Below, piece by piece: positions 1 to 11,243 of a stretch of 64,000 nt of DNA; within the stretch, counting starts at the first letter, position 1; each line of letters starts with the position of its first letter. Origin of the DNA: Athripsodes cinereus (Eukaryota; Arthropoda; Insecta; Trichoptera; Leptoceridae); NCBI GenBank assembly GCA_947579605.1, contig OX388319.1, positions 25,681,447-25,745,446 on the forward strand, given 5' to 3'. The position numbers and the translations under genes are program-made. The notes beneath the pieces were generated by a model, which saw only the letters and a program-made list of their open reading frames with translations, ran no database searches and was not told the DNA's origin.

Positions 1-2230
1 GGTATTGATATTTCCTTATTAGCATTGCACTCCTGAACTGTTTCTCAACTGTATCTGTGCTGTTGTTAATTAAATAGCTGATTGTAAATTCTGTTTGATG
101 TCTTCACTAACTTCAGGTAGAAGTAAATCTTACATAATTATTCTAATTGTGCTTTCGTCTCTTCCTTTTTGATTAACATTCTCCTCTATATTATTATCAT
201 TATTTAACAGTTCTATGTTGTATGTATTCTCTAAATCTAATGTTATAACCATGCAAGCCTTCCTCTCTGTGCTATTAAAAGTTCAAGGCATTCAGAACGG
301 GTGACAAACCTCATCAAAATACAATTAATATTGAATTATTTTATTGAATCTTGTTAATTAATTGTGTTCATACCTATGTATGTAGAGGTACATTTTGATG
401 TTATTATATTAATTGGACTCGTGTGAATTGTCATTTGTGGTGGTAATACACCAACTATGTATAATGTATCTACAAAGTATATATTATTATTACTAACTTA
501 GGTATACATCACATAATAATAATTATAATTCAAGGATCATTGTTATACTTACCTGTGTACTTAGAGCATCACTCTAACAGCTCTACTCACAAACGAGGAA
601 TAACTGTTATTTCGACAATTGTACTTTATTAAGTTACGCCTTACTGACAACTGAAGTTGAACGGCCTTAATCTCTTTTTGAGATCCGATTGAGATTTCAG
701 TTAAATGACAAATTATATCCATTATAAATGTACCTATATATAGTGAGTTACAATCCATTGGATTGGTCTGTAACGAGTAAGTATTTTCATTCCTATTTTC
801 TGCTAGTCTTTAATTCTACGTATGTGCCACAGTTCATGTCCATCTTCGCTTAATCCATGTTAGCGTCTCTTGATCGTCCTCTACCATTCCTTCTCCGCGA
901 TGGTGACAAGCAGTCCTGGGTGCCAGATGTTTTGGTTAATTTAGTTTTTTCGTTGTTGGCTGATTTTTTTAAGGAGTTGCCTACTTTCGCCTACGCTTAT
1001 CAATACCTCTTCGTTTGTTAAATAGATTTAGCATAATTCTCCATAATATGAGGCTTTAGTCAAGTTCTTCCTAACGTTTATGTCAATGTTTATAAATGTA
1101 GGTATTAAAAATGGAATATTAAGTATGGTCGCCGCCGCCGTAGTAAATAATGTTTAGTGATTAAGAATTTTGATTTAGTCAGGGCTACTTAGTTAAGGTT
1201 AGTTTTTAGGCAAGCTCGAATATGCATTTTCTTTGTGGATACGGTTACATGGGTATAGAGAAGTACATAAGGAATTCAATTAGGGATTTAGTAGAGAATA
1301 ATATAATATAATAATATAGAGGTATAACAGCTATATGTTTATATAACGACACAAAGGTAGGTACTTAAGCACAGTGCTCAGTGCAAGCAAACGTTGTTAA
1401 TTGCAATGTCAAGCATCACCTATGTGTGTATGTAATTATGTATTGTTAACCTGATTATTATTAATATTATTGTTAGAACATTTTCACACCGTGTAACTTA
1501 GATAAGATCTCCCACTCTTCTCTCCATGTTCTTCAGTTATCTGTAAAATACAGTCATTCGCAAAATATTGTGCATACGAAGATATACTAGATTGGTAATA
1601 CAAAAAGAAAAAATCGTTCATGCGGCCGATCAAATTTTACTGCCAGTTTTAAACTGTTGTTGGTTGAGACAGTTTGTAAGACAATATATTGCTAAAACTT
1701 GAAGGACATCGATTGATTGTTGTTTTATGACAATTTCGCGTTATGCGTTCCGTTTTTTTCCAAGTATCGCTATACTTATATCAAAATTAAAAATGATATA
1801 TTTATTGTAATAAATTAATAATGAGTGTTATTACAGTTTCTACATTTGCGTCACTCAAACTTCATGTATACAACAATTTCACATAATTAATTATTTCATT
1901 ACGATGACGTCATCAAATAAGTAGGTACCACACAATACACTTCAATATTTAATTCTTCAATTTAACAAAATTTACTAACAAATAAACTTATTTTTCAAAC
2001 TATTTCGGTTTGTATGATATCGAAGCTGAGTTCTGTCATACATACGTAGATAGATACTCAATAAAAATAAAATGCGAATTTGTAATGTAGCTACATTCGA
2101 GCTTTAACAAATTTTGAACCTATTAGTCTGTCCCACTCGCACCATTCATCTACCAGTAGTTGGCGCAGAATGACCTATGAATTTAATAAAATTTGTTATT
2201 TAGAATTATTAATAATTATATTATGAGTCG
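1..2230. other. AT-rich non-coding stretch
   Basis: No gene is supported here. Open frames are short and without recognisable motifs. The stretch holds one fragment of the AGT-tailed retroposon family (about 245-318). A short repeat near 733-771 returns inverted at about 57497-57540. A motif near 579-600 (CTCACAAACGAGGAATAA) recurs near 14785 and, inverted and diverged, near 47445. Confidence 0.6.
245..318 (-). repeat. AGT-tailed retroposon family, fragment
   Basis: Read on the - strand this contains the family's internal part: the GATGAGGTTTGTCACCC-like segment, then the CAGAGAGGAAGGCTTGCATG-like segment. Both ends of the consensus are missing. Longer copies lie at 18806-19140, 46985-47255 and 58683-58851. 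Confidence 0.6.
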
Positions 2231-2234
2231 AGAA

Positions 2235-2322
2235 AACGTTAGACGTCTCTTTAAAATAAAGTAGGAGTTAACGACTCCTGAGATATCCGGGTGTGGGGTG
2301 GGTCTCTCTTCTTTCAAATAAA
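2235..2322 (+). repeat. 3' end of an R1-like LINE with terminal hairpin
   Basis: The sequence AGGAGT-TAACG-ACTCCT at 2263-2279, followed by GATATCCGGG and then TTCTTTCAA, matches the 3' end near 38912-38970 and, inverted, 11159-11195. The outer CGGATA half of the hairpin is eroded here. The coding part of the LINE is absent, as expected from 5' truncation. Confidence 0.6.
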
Positions 2323-2867
2323 ATATAATATGATATAATAGGGGAATTGCATCTATCGTACATCTAGTATCGATCTCCAACTTGTAGGAAATTAGTCGAC
2401 GACAATATACTTATACTAAGTAAGAAACTTATCTGTAACGGTGCCTAATCTGCGAAGATTAATGTACTACATAATAATATATTATAATGTGTGTTTATAT
2501 AGCTGAGTAGATATTTAATCTCTTTCTCTCTCAACATATACGTTGATACAGTTCAGTTAGTGAGTAATTATATTAATAATTATGCCATTATGTTATGTAC
2601 AACTGATATTAAGATTTCTACATTTTCTGTTACTACACTAATGGTATAGATGGATGTTTTCCTAAATCTTTCTTGCATTGACTTAGTTATGTATGTGGTA
2701 TAGACTAGAAACGCAGAATTATTTTCTCAGAAAACATGTTTCAATATTAATATTATGCTGTTTCACTCCGCAACATAAAGATGCCAATGGTCTCTTTCCT
2801 CCTTATACTAAGGTATTGCGCATCCTATATAACTGACAAAGCCGTTTAAGGACTCCTGCTGTAATAT
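2323..2867. other. AT-rich non-coding stretch
   Basis: No gene, recognisable repeat or strong secondary structure was seen. Confidence 0.5.
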
Positions 2868-2966
2868 ACCGTGTCTCAAGTGGGGTAGATAGAGAGAATG
2901 GAACGGTATATAGATCTATCCTTACATACTGCTTTCGCTTCTTCTACAATTTTTCATACACGCACG
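2868..2966 (+). repeat. Dispersed repeat, family shared with 5.7 kb
   Basis: The run around AGAGAGAATGGAACG, TAGATCTAT and TACATACTGCTTTC matches 5680-5790 in the same order and orientation. The coding content is lost. It is probably a LINE remnant, but the class cannot be told from this piece. Confidence 0.55.
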
Positions 2967-3275
2967 TCATCCACTATATAAAACCTCTGCTATAAAAAAT
3001 GATCAATGTCCTTCAAGCTTTGCAGTACCAATGTGTTTGGTCGCAAAATTAATTTTCCTTTGGATTTCTAATTTATACAGTTAAGGTTGATATTAGTTCT
3101 ACGCCTTGATAATCTTAATCAAATCATTTATTTACTTATTTAAATTGAAGCGTACCAAGAGGCATAATATAAATTACAGAAATATATATACACAAAAATA
3201 TAATCAATTAAATGCACCCCTTATAGACTCACCTACATGCACAATAGTACAACATAATATTATATCTGTCCCTAT

Positions 3276-3412
3276 TTGGGTTAGTTGGAAGAGATCGCGC
3301 CTTTGCGATAAACTCGCCCTCTGTATATTGATTGTATTTAATTTTAATGTATACCTTTTATGTAATTGTTTTTTATCAATGTACAGTAAAGAATAAATAA
3401 ATAAATAAATAT
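3276..3412 (+). repeat. LINE 3' UTR with hairpin and AATAAATAAATA tail
   Basis: TTAGTTGGAA is followed by a hairpin ATCGC-6 nt-GCGAT (3294-3309), then AAACTCGCC, and the copy ends in an AATAAATAAATAAATA tail. The same order occurs at 13195-13340 (+), and in shortened form at 61470-61605 (-) and 62349-62450 (-). At 13.2 kb an RT C-terminal remnant lies upstream, so this is the 3' end of a jockey/CR1-type LINE, here without coding sequence. Confidence 0.65.
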
Positions 3413-3737
3413 CTATACATTATTCATGTCCATCTCAGTAATAACAATAAATACAAAGCAATACACAATACATAATATATAATATCATAACTTGGAGATG
3501 GCGTCGTTTCAATTCCATCAGGCGTGAGAGTACCTACCTAGATGATGATGAAATGGAAGGAGAATGCCTAATGTAATTACTGACAGTTGAAGTGGAAAAC
3601 TAAGACGGCGGGTATACTGAGGGGTGATAGGAACCTTAAGACAGATAATAGTACCTAAATATGAAGTGTTATATCGGTATTTATTTTGTGAAACTCCATA
3701 CTTATTAATATACACAAACAAACGTTGCACACTTTAA

Positions 3738-3890
3738 GGTATTCATGGATGTGTGGGTCTCAATGTGGGATCTGCTACGTCAGCCGGGTCCACTACTCAC
3801 TGATGTGGTAGGGTCGGAGATGCCGACACGGGCAAGAAACGAAAAAGAAATTGTCACCTAAACGGATATATAGGAGTCCAAGGAGAAAGA
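3738..3890 (+). pseudogene. R1-like LINE ORF2 C-terminus and 3' UTR
   Basis: Translation gives MDVWVSMWDLLRQPGP followed by DVVGSEMPT, nearly identical to the C-terminus of the larger remnant on the - strand at 11244-11609. The 3' UTR shares AATTGTCACCTAAACGGAT. The terminal hairpin begins at 3863 (CGGATA, AGGAGTCC) but is cut before its closing arm. It is a 5'-truncated and 3'-damaged copy. Confidence 0.7.
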
Positions 3891-3925
3891 AAGTTATTTC
3901 AACAAATATTTATAAGTACTTATTA

Positions 3926-4106
3926 ATAACAAATAAAAATATGATTTAAGAGTTTTACTAGTAATTTTATTACAGTGACCTAGGTTTCGACATGCGATGT
4001 CGTTTTCAAACTAAACCTATTTATTACCTAGTTTGAAAACGACATCGCATGTCTTTTTGTAATAAAGTTACTAAGCTGTAACTCAAATCATATTTTTATT
4101 TGTTAT
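3926..4106. mobile_element. Foldback MITE
   Basis: Long inverted arms: ATAACAAATAAAAATATGAT at 3926 is mirrored by the matching arm ending at 4106. The inner arms carry CATGCGATGTCGTTTTCAAA and its complement around a short centre. It cannot code for protein and probably depends on a transposase made elsewhere. The class is unknown. Confidence 0.7.
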
Positions 4107-4630
4107 TTGTATATATCCTTTTTAATTAATAAATGTAAGTATGTTACATTATTTAATACTAAACAATGTTTGCAAACTTTGTTGGTTCTCTTCCTGTAAT
4201 TGATTTGCTGTATATTATTAATTTGTGTCGTAACTGTCTGTGAAATAATATACATAAATATACGTTATCAACAGTGGTGGGATTAAACTTTTTATATTGT
4301 TCTTACTTTCATTTTGATTTTTTTTTTATTATATCCACAATTTGGCATAGAATTCAAGAAAATACCCGACTTTCTACCTCAAATTTTTACCTCCCCGAAG
4401 CCAAATATCAATTTTTTATAAGAATTTGAGATATTTCACGATCTCAACGTTTTTTTGTAACGGTTTTACACAATATCTAACTTTTTTGCTAGGCATGCAG
4501 TGCTCTTTTGCATATATGGAAAACACGCCACTGACTAATCAACTAGTAATTAATTTTAATCAGACAGAGATCTGGAAATGTCAGATATACTTATGTGGAA
4601 GAATTGCAGACTCCTTGCGTTATTTCGCCA

Positions 4631-5123
4631 CGCCCAAAATGTAACGTCGTATCTCCAAAAATGTGTTTTTACTGAAGTGCCAAATAAAAGGGAATAAATC
4701 CATAATTTTATTATTCGTAATAACACAACAACAAAACTTACATTTTTTTACATTAGAATATTACGTAGAATGAAATGATTTTATATAAATTATAAACAAA
4801 CAATTTAAAACACAAACACTGTTTACTTTCACAGAATATATTATTATCTGCAGAGGCCTTTCGGACTTAGTCCATCTTCTTTGCCTAATACTTAAAAAAC
4901 CACCAACAGAATACTATAGAAAATTTCGAATATCGTGAAAATTCAATGGTGTTCGTAATTCTCCATAATTGTGTAAAAATGTTTTTTTTTTTAAGAAATT
5001 ATTTTATTTTATGATACAAGTGATATATTACAAAACGCTGTGACAATTTGTTTTTCTCTTATAACATAGCATCGTACAGATTTTTTTTTGTAAAATCAGT
5101 TGATACGACGTTACATTTTGCGC
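4631..5123. mobile_element. Possible MITE with 20-bp inverted ends
   Basis: CAAAATGTAACGTCGTATC at 4635-4653 reappears inverted at 5102-5120. Between them is AT-rich, non-coding DNA with several poly(T) runs. A target duplication was not clear, so the exact ends are uncertain. Confidence 0.45.
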
Positions 5124-5199
5124 ATTATGCATTTTTTCAACGAAATATTCAATTCAGTGATCAGATATTATATAGTCATAGGTAAATTTATATTGTCAT

Positions 5200-5332
5200 C
5201 TTCAATTCTGCGATAGATTTGCCACTCGTCCTCAATGTTGAGTTTTTCGGTACGGAGAGGACATCTTGCGTGCAGCTGATCTACAGGCTATCCCATTTGT
5301 GGAATATGACGTGATGGGATAGTATTAGTCGG
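5200..5332 (+). repeat. AGT-tailed retroposon family copy
   Basis: Diverged copy: a CTTCAATTCTGCGATAGATT segment, then TTTTTCGGTACGGAGAGGAC, then a diverged form of the family core (CTATCCCATTTGTGGAATAT) and a short AGTATTAGT tail. Confidence 0.65.
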
Positions 5333-5663
5333 TAGGGTAACCTATATATTGATTACGTGCACGTAGTCCGTTGTGTAATGTCTAATTAGTAATTAATACT
5401 AACTTATAGTCTCTAGTCCTCCTTTGTAGCTAGAGCCATTGTCTAAGTGCTGAGCCGAAATTCAATAATAGTGTCAAGTTCACGTCGGCGAGGATACGAA
5501 ACGAAAAGGTTAATTTGTTTTCACGGTAAATTCGGAAAACCTTTTCTATTTCTGTACATAGCATTGTGCGTCACGCGAGTTTAGAACGAAGTTGGACATT
5601 AAACATTAACAGGTTAACGAATTGATTAATTAAATTTCGTTAATATTGTGTTAACATTCTATC

Positions 5664-5900
5664 AATACTCTCACGCCGTGTCCTATGTGAGATAGGCAGA
5701 GAGAATAGAACGCCATTTAGATCTATATTTACATACTTCTTTCACTACATTCATACAATATCTCATACTCGCACGCCGATTTCTCTTACTCAACACGTGT
5801 CCGTCCTTCAGAATGCTATCCACGTGATCAAATCACGTTGTTCTCGGACGTCCGCGCTTTCTCACACCACCTCTTTCAGACAGATACATCCTCATCCCTC
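5664..5900 (+). repeat. Dispersed repeat, longest copy of its family
   Basis: Shares AGAGAGAATAGAACG and TAGATCTATATTTACATACT with 2868-2966, and CTCGGACGTCCGCGCTT (5849-5865) with 14188-14275. It joins those two fragments into one family. Probably a LINE remnant; no readable frame remains. Confidence 0.55.
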
Positions 5901-5966
5901 TCATCATATGGATGATTTAGCGTATGGACGCTACACATATCAAAAATATCAAAACCAACTGTTAAG

Positions 5967-6380
5967 TTGTTAAAAATTGTATCCATAACTTTAAGTCCCG
6001 TTACTTTTTCTAGGGGGTCCTTCCAGCGATTTTTGGAAAAGCTAGCACCCATCACAAGAACGTTTCTTTGCTTTTTGATTTTTAACTATCGACTTTTCCG
6101 CGTTAGATCCTTTTTTGTGCATATTATGGAAACAGGAGATCCGCTTTCTTCCAACATCTTTTCGACCCTCGCTATTGCCCTTGATGATCAGTTACAGCAA
6201 CTTGTAATTTTGTCCTCCGAGCACATGCACTAAATAATGGTTAATAATGAGCATTTAACTGTTAACTGAGTAAAAGTTTTGATTAATGGTGTTTAAATAT
6301 TGACATGAATAATTATCGTTATTGTTATAAATAAATACTGTGAATTGATTCTTTGGAATTCTGTATGACAGAAGTCTTTG
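5967..6380. other. Non-coding stretch, short unassigned open frame
   Basis: An 88-codon + strand frame (5967-6233) has no recognisable motif and a non-ATG start. It is treated as chance. No other structure was seen before the hAT element that follows. Confidence 0.4.
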
Positions 6381-6635
6381 TATTTTAATTAGAGATGCCC
6401 GGAGCATAAGTATTACCGAGTAACCGTATTCAGAGTATTACTCGGTTACTCGGTCGAGTTACCCGGTTAAATATAAACGTTCTGAGACGCGGAAACAAGT
6501 TTAAACAGACTCACGGCTCGTTAAGCGAGTCGGCGACACCCCTCCAAGAATTGTTACTTTTTTTTTTTTTTAAATAAATAGATACTTACTATTTTCATTT
6601 AAAAATCATTATTTTAATAAAGAACGGCTATCATT

Positions 6636-6860
6636 TAAACGATCAGCATAATATTGATGTTATGTTCAGCAGAAAAATGTATTCTGCCGACAAATATATC
6701 ATGTTGATATGCTACTTATGCCCAGCGAGAATATTATATTTCTATTGCAAATAATATGATATTGTAAAACTCTAAATTTAATCTACCAGCAAAATTATTA
6801 TTTGACCGGCATAATGATTATTTGTCCAGCAAAATAAATAAATGAGCAGCAAACCGTGAG
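6636..6860 (+). repeat. Degenerate ~20-bp tandem units, left half
   Basis: Successive units end-to-end such as CCAGCAAAATTATTATTTGA, CCGGCATAATGATTATTTGT and CCAGCAAAATAAATAAATGA (6786-6845). Each begins with a C(A/G)GCA box followed by an AT-rich ATTATTT core. Earlier units toward 6636 are more diverged. Confidence 0.6.
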
Positions 6861-7107
6861 CTTATTTAAATTAAACTTGTGAAAGCTAAATTTTTAATCT
6901 TGTTCAAATAATAAATCTTTGTATGTAGCATCTTTTTATGTGATTTTATATGTAGCATCTGAATGAACGACACTAGCGTTTTTCGACATTTCAGTTAGAT
7001 ATTTCGTTAATATAGCAAAGCGGAAACTGGTATTATTTGGTAAGAAATCACAAAAACTTCATGTGGATCCGAAGGGAAGTCGGTGTGTGAAAAATATTGT
7101 TTATCTA

Positions 7108-7355
7108 ATATTTTCTGCCGGTCAAATAATAATTCTGCTGCTCAGTCAATTAATTATTTTGCTGTGCGAGTATTTATTAAGCTGTTATTTTTTTTTAATT
7201 TGCCGATATAACCAAGTTTGTTTGTAAAACAAGTGTTGCGATTATTTTTTATTTATTGCTGATGAAAACATTGTTTGCTGTGCAAATGACTTAAATGCTG
7301 ATTTTTTCTTGCCGAACGAATGGATTAATAGCCGTACAAATAATTAGTTCCCATA
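7108..7355 (-). repeat. Degenerate ~20-bp tandem units, right half (inverted)
   Basis: Units such as TCAAATAATAATTCTGCTGC, GCAAATGACTTAAATGCTGA and ACGAATGGATTAATAGCCGT are the reverse complement of the left-half pattern, with the GCTG/GCCG box now at the unit end. The two halves face each other about 250 bp apart. Confidence 0.6.
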
Positions 7356-7528
7356 AAAAAACAAGTATATTTTCATTATATTTCTCATACCACTCTACAT
7401 ATTTCTTTATTTAAACCGACTACGGGACATTTGAACCAAGTAATTCGATCGACTACGAGTATAAAAAATCGAATATGCCGAGTACCGAATAGTAGTAACT
7501 GAGTACTCGGCGAATCTCTAATTTCAAC

Positions 7529-9581
7529 TTTATTTGTCATAAATATATAATGTTGCTTACGCCAGAACTCTTCCAAGACATTCGTTAAATGTCAAAATGT
7601 TGGAATAACATTAGTTCCGAGTCGAGTGACAAATAATTTAGGAGCAAGCATACTCTTTCAAGAGTCGATAATGGACTCGAAAGAAAATCTACTAGTTCTA
7701 TACGGCTGACAAAGTAATAAAATGTTGTACAATAAACAACTGAATAAATAATTATAAACCGTGGTATGTAGATAATCCCGTAAAAAAATTATAGGTATTT
7801 ACGTTTGCTTGGTAGCTGAATAATTTGTCACTCTATTAAGTTGCTAAACTTTTCAGAACCATGCTTTAAGGGTGTGTGAACGTGTATGTTGAAGTGAATT
7901 GAAAAAAACACTATTAAGTTCACTTCCAAGTGACTTCATTATCTACGCTTATACTAGTAGTATTCGGATATTCGGTACCTATATGTGTGGAGGTGTCATA
8001 CCATCCTCCAACACAGACAGACAGAACCTCCTCACTTATTTCACTTCATCTCCTTTTGTCCCTCACTACCCTCTTACTCTATCCTCCAGCCAATTGATAG
8101 TGTACCAGATGATCAGCCCCCTCCCTCTCCCTATACGAGGAGGGATGTCTTTCGCAGATATGATTCAATTACAATTCTCATTGTTTTTATATTTCTTATA
8201 CTATCTTCACTCATTTATTCCTCGCCATTCCGGAATATTACAGTTTTATCATTAGTTGATAACAGATTCTCATTTATTTTTTTTATCTTATTGATAATAT
8301 TGTTTCCACAGTGTTATTTGTACCTGCTAACGTAAAATAACACATTTCTGTGACAGAACAATTTGTAAAAATACACAACTTAAATAACCTTTGAAGATTT
8401 ACACGAGGATGTTTCAGAGTCTTACTAAAAAGGTGAACATTAAGCGGAATATCTGTTATTCATCCATTTTTATACTCATCAGCTACGGACTTGGGATGAT
8501 TCCTGGACGATTTTTCACTTCTGTTTTTGGTTTCCTGTACCTACATCCTACAGCTGACTATCTAACCTAGAATGTACTAACACTTCTTCTGCCTGTTCTC
8601 GGTTGTCACTCCAGAGCTTTCTCGAGTGTCATTATTATATCCGTAATATTTTATTAAATTTACTTGTCTTGTAAATATATTTTATATAACTTTCATTTTC
8701 TTCGATAAACATACTTTATTTTAATAGAGTAGGCATATCTCTCCTGCTACAAGAGATGAGGGTATAGGCACATGCCCTCCTCCCCTTGTCCATGTATGTA
8801 TGTGTACCTATCGCTTCCCTCTCTACCTCCTTCCCTCCCGCTGCTCCGCATAATAAATTATGATAGATAACAATATAACTAGCTATGTATATTATCTCTC
8901 CACCTTACTCACTCATTTCTGCGCCTTTAGAAATTATTATATATATATATATTATATAGTTTATATACCTTCTTTTAAGATCAGAACTTTTCGCCTCGCC
9001 TTTGTATGCGCCACGGTGCTGTCACTCAACGCGTTCACCCTTTGACTTCGTAGTTCCTGTAAATATTACTTAATATAACCATCTACAACAACCCAATCTA
9101 TAACATCCATCTATCTGTACTAATAATATACATTTTGCCATTGTTTCGCGATATTGCAATATTTAAAGATTAAGTTATTCTCGAAGATTGTTTTTTTTGT
9201 CTTCGTATTCTCGTCTCGTGATTTTGGAATCGTTAAGTATTATGTAAAAGTATGTTGTTTCTTACTTAATTAGGTTGTTTGTTGTTAAAACAAAATCTTA
9301 TCATTATATAATATGTATCTAATATAAATAACGTGACATAGTAGTGGTATGAGACAAGAAGATTTAGTGTTAATTCACTGTTTACCCACTGTAGACAAAT
9401 TCTTGGAAAATTTAATAAAAATACATTTCTTGTATTGTTGCATCGTGAGATAGACAGATAGAGAAATGTGTACATAGGAGATGAGATATAGTAGGTACTT
9501 TTGAATATGGAAGCGGATATGACATCCGCTGGTGATTCCGAATAACTTTTGTAATATCCCACGTGGATACGTTATCGAATA
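7529..9581. other. Non-coding stretch with weak repeats
   Basis: No gene supported. 7895-7965 (TTGAAAAAAACACTATTAAG and on) matches 40320-40395, a dispersed repeat. 8700-8850 is pyrimidine-rich. Two overlapping + strand frames at 7899-8335 have no conserved motif and read through the repeat, so they are treated as chance. Confidence 0.5.
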
Positions 9582-9972
9582 CGGTATGGTAGTGATCTTC
9601 AACTTTTTATCGCAGCGGACCGGTAAACGTTAGATATTTTACCGCGGCCCGCTATGGGGGAGACGTTGATTGTTAACAATGTAAAAGTGAGCACCATTAT
9701 TTAGTTTTTGGTCTCAGATTCCCAAAATTTGATGATTTTCCTTATACTCTCAATTTCTACTACTCCGTCTAGAGATTTTTGAAAAGAAATAGGAATTTGA
9801 AATGTTTGCCGTTCTCCTAGGTTCTGTCAAAGAATATTTATTCAGAATCTCGAATCTGGTATTGTTAAGCGACTTTTAAAACATGGGGGCCTTTTTGTTT
9901 TAGGTTTTACACTCTAAATTTCTAGCCACATTTTCGAAAATTCGTTGCCAGATTTACGAAAAGGTATAGGGA

Positions 9973-10129
9973 GACAGCTTGCATGTTTATTGCATGCAGC
10001 TGGTCTGCTGACTACCCTACTTGTGGGATATGCCGTGATGATGTAGTATAGTCTGTACGCGACTAACTTCGCGCTCTCTACATTGATTTTGTGTGTTGAG
10101 AGCGCGAAGTTAGTCGCGTACAAGCTATA
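9973..10129 (+). mobile_element. AGT-tailed retroposon inserted in the hAT element
   Basis: Flanked by a perfect 9-bp duplication GTATAGGGA (9964-9972 and 10130-10138). It begins GACAGCTTGCATG, carries the core ATGCAGCTGGTCTGCTGACT and ends in a GATGATGTAGTATAG tail. A hairpin (10054-10122) lies after the tail and inside the duplication. The insertion is 5'-truncated relative to 18806-19140, as target-primed retroposition predicts. Confidence 0.75.
10054..10122. repeat. Perfect 25-bp inverted repeat
   Basis: TGTACGCGACTAACTTCGCG plus CTCTC is mirrored exactly after a 19-bp spacer. It is GC-rich compared with its surroundings. The perfect arms suggest recent origin or gene-conversion-like correction. 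Confidence 0.8.
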
Positions 10130-10502
10130 GTATAGGGATTTTGCATATTTTATGATGTCCTTGATTTCGTTAAGGAATATTTCAACAAATAAAAAGGACT
10201 GAGTGACTGACCTTCATATTCTTTTCGCGGACCGGGGGTTGGAGACCACTGCTGTATGGTATAAATGTTATTATTATTGCATATAACTTATAGATACAAC
10301 ACACAACATACAATCATATAGATATTGGAAAAGTATTCGCCTCTATCATCCATCTTCCTTATGTTACTACAGTATTTCTATTACCTATTCCTATTCGATA
10401 TGATTCTTCCTACCTACTTACTTACAAAACTTAAACAGATTCAAAGTTTTCATGTCCATGCTAACTGATCATATTTGTTAACTTATTTTCTTATATGAGA
10501 TG

Positions 10503-10740
10503 TTTATTTATTTATTTATTTATTAAAAGCAAACATACACCAAGTGGTACATTAAATACATAATTATGGTAAACAATAAAAACAAAATTAGAAACAAAAA
10601 TGCGTTATTATAGGAGTTATTCGCTGAGTCAGCCGCAGGTCTAGGCCAAAATAACACCTCAAAGCACCCGGAAAAACTCAAAGAGCACCAAAGTGTTCCT
10701 GTGAGCCCAACCGACCTTCATCAAGATGCCAGGAGTAAAA
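10503..10740 (-). repeat. LINE 3' end (inferred)
   Basis: On the - strand it ends in an AATAAATAAATAAATA-type tail at 10503-10525. Upstream is sequence richer in GC than the surroundings (10620-10740). No coding motif is readable, so the LINE class is not known. Confidence 0.4.
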
Positions 10741-11150
10741 CTAACAACATATGTAATTAAATCTCTATTATATATTATAAAACTAAATTAAATTAAAAAT
10801 AAAAACAGGAAACAAAAATAACAGACTTTGTCACATTATTTTGAAAAGAAAAAATCTGTGAATTTTTTGTGGGGAGGGCGATGAAAATTAATAGAAAGGA
10901 AAGCGTGGGTCAGTCTCGGAACAAAATCATCTTAGCATTTTTTTAAATGTATGCGGTCTCGCTGAAAATATCAACAGCATACAATGAGTCATTATATATA
11001 GGTACTTTATTATTCTACGCAGAGGGATATGATGTGATATGCCACCAATTTCGAATGTCTTTTTGTTTATGAAAGAAGGCAACCTTGTGTTATTGTGGTA
11101 AATGCCTCCGATACCCAATAGGAACTTGCTGAATAATTATTGAAATAGCT
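10741..11150. other. Non-coding stretch
   Basis: AT-rich; nothing recognised. A 63-codon - strand frame (10927-11118) has no motif. Confidence 0.45.
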
Positions 11151-11154
11151 TTAT

Positions 11155-11243
11155 TTCTCGGATATTTCAGGAGTCCAAGGACTCCTATTTATCCGTTTAG
11201 GTGACAATTTATTAATATTTGAACTCTCTCTAGTCTAATACCA
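11155..11243 (-). repeat. R1-like LINE 3' UTR with terminal hairpin
   Basis: Directly follows the stop of the ORF remnant at 11244. It shares AATTGTCACCTAAACGGAT with 3.86 kb. The hairpin at 11159-11195 is two-part: an outer CGGATA/TATCCG-type stem and an inner AGGAGTCC/GGACTCCT stem with a 2-nt loop. Similar hairpins lie at 2263-2289 and 38912-38947. Confidence 0.7.

Larger units (their letters stand above)
6390..7520. mobile_element. Non-autonomous hAT-like element with internal 20-bp periodic repeats
   Basis: Ends are TAGAGATGCCCGG and, inverted, TAGAGATTCGCCGAGTA. The flanks ATTTTAAT (6382-6389) and ATTTCAAC (7521-7528) match at 6 of 8 positions, as for an old 8-bp hAT target duplication. 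Next to each end is a GAGTACTCGG/ACCGAGTA-type subterminal motif. No transposase frame is present. The inside holds degenerate units of about 20 bp in opposite orientations in the two halves (see next two entries). Confidence 0.65.
9590..10251. mobile_element. Non-autonomous hAT element
   Basis: Ends TAGTGATCTTCAACTTTTT and, inverted, CAGTGGTCTCCAACCCCCGG, the typical hAT terminal style with GCGGACC close inside each end. Flanks CGGTATGG (9582-9589) and CTGTATGG (10252-10259) match at 7 of 8 positions, an 8-bp target duplication. There is no transposase frame. A copy of the AGT-tailed retroposon is inserted at 9973-10129. Confidence 0.8.

Noticed and set aside
7899..8335. Two overlapping 116-118-codon frames
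   Set aside because: They read through a dispersed repeat and a pyrimidine-rich stretch and show no conserved domain.
8860..9045. Short + strand frame as a small gene
   Set aside because: No motif, splice signal or composition change supports it.
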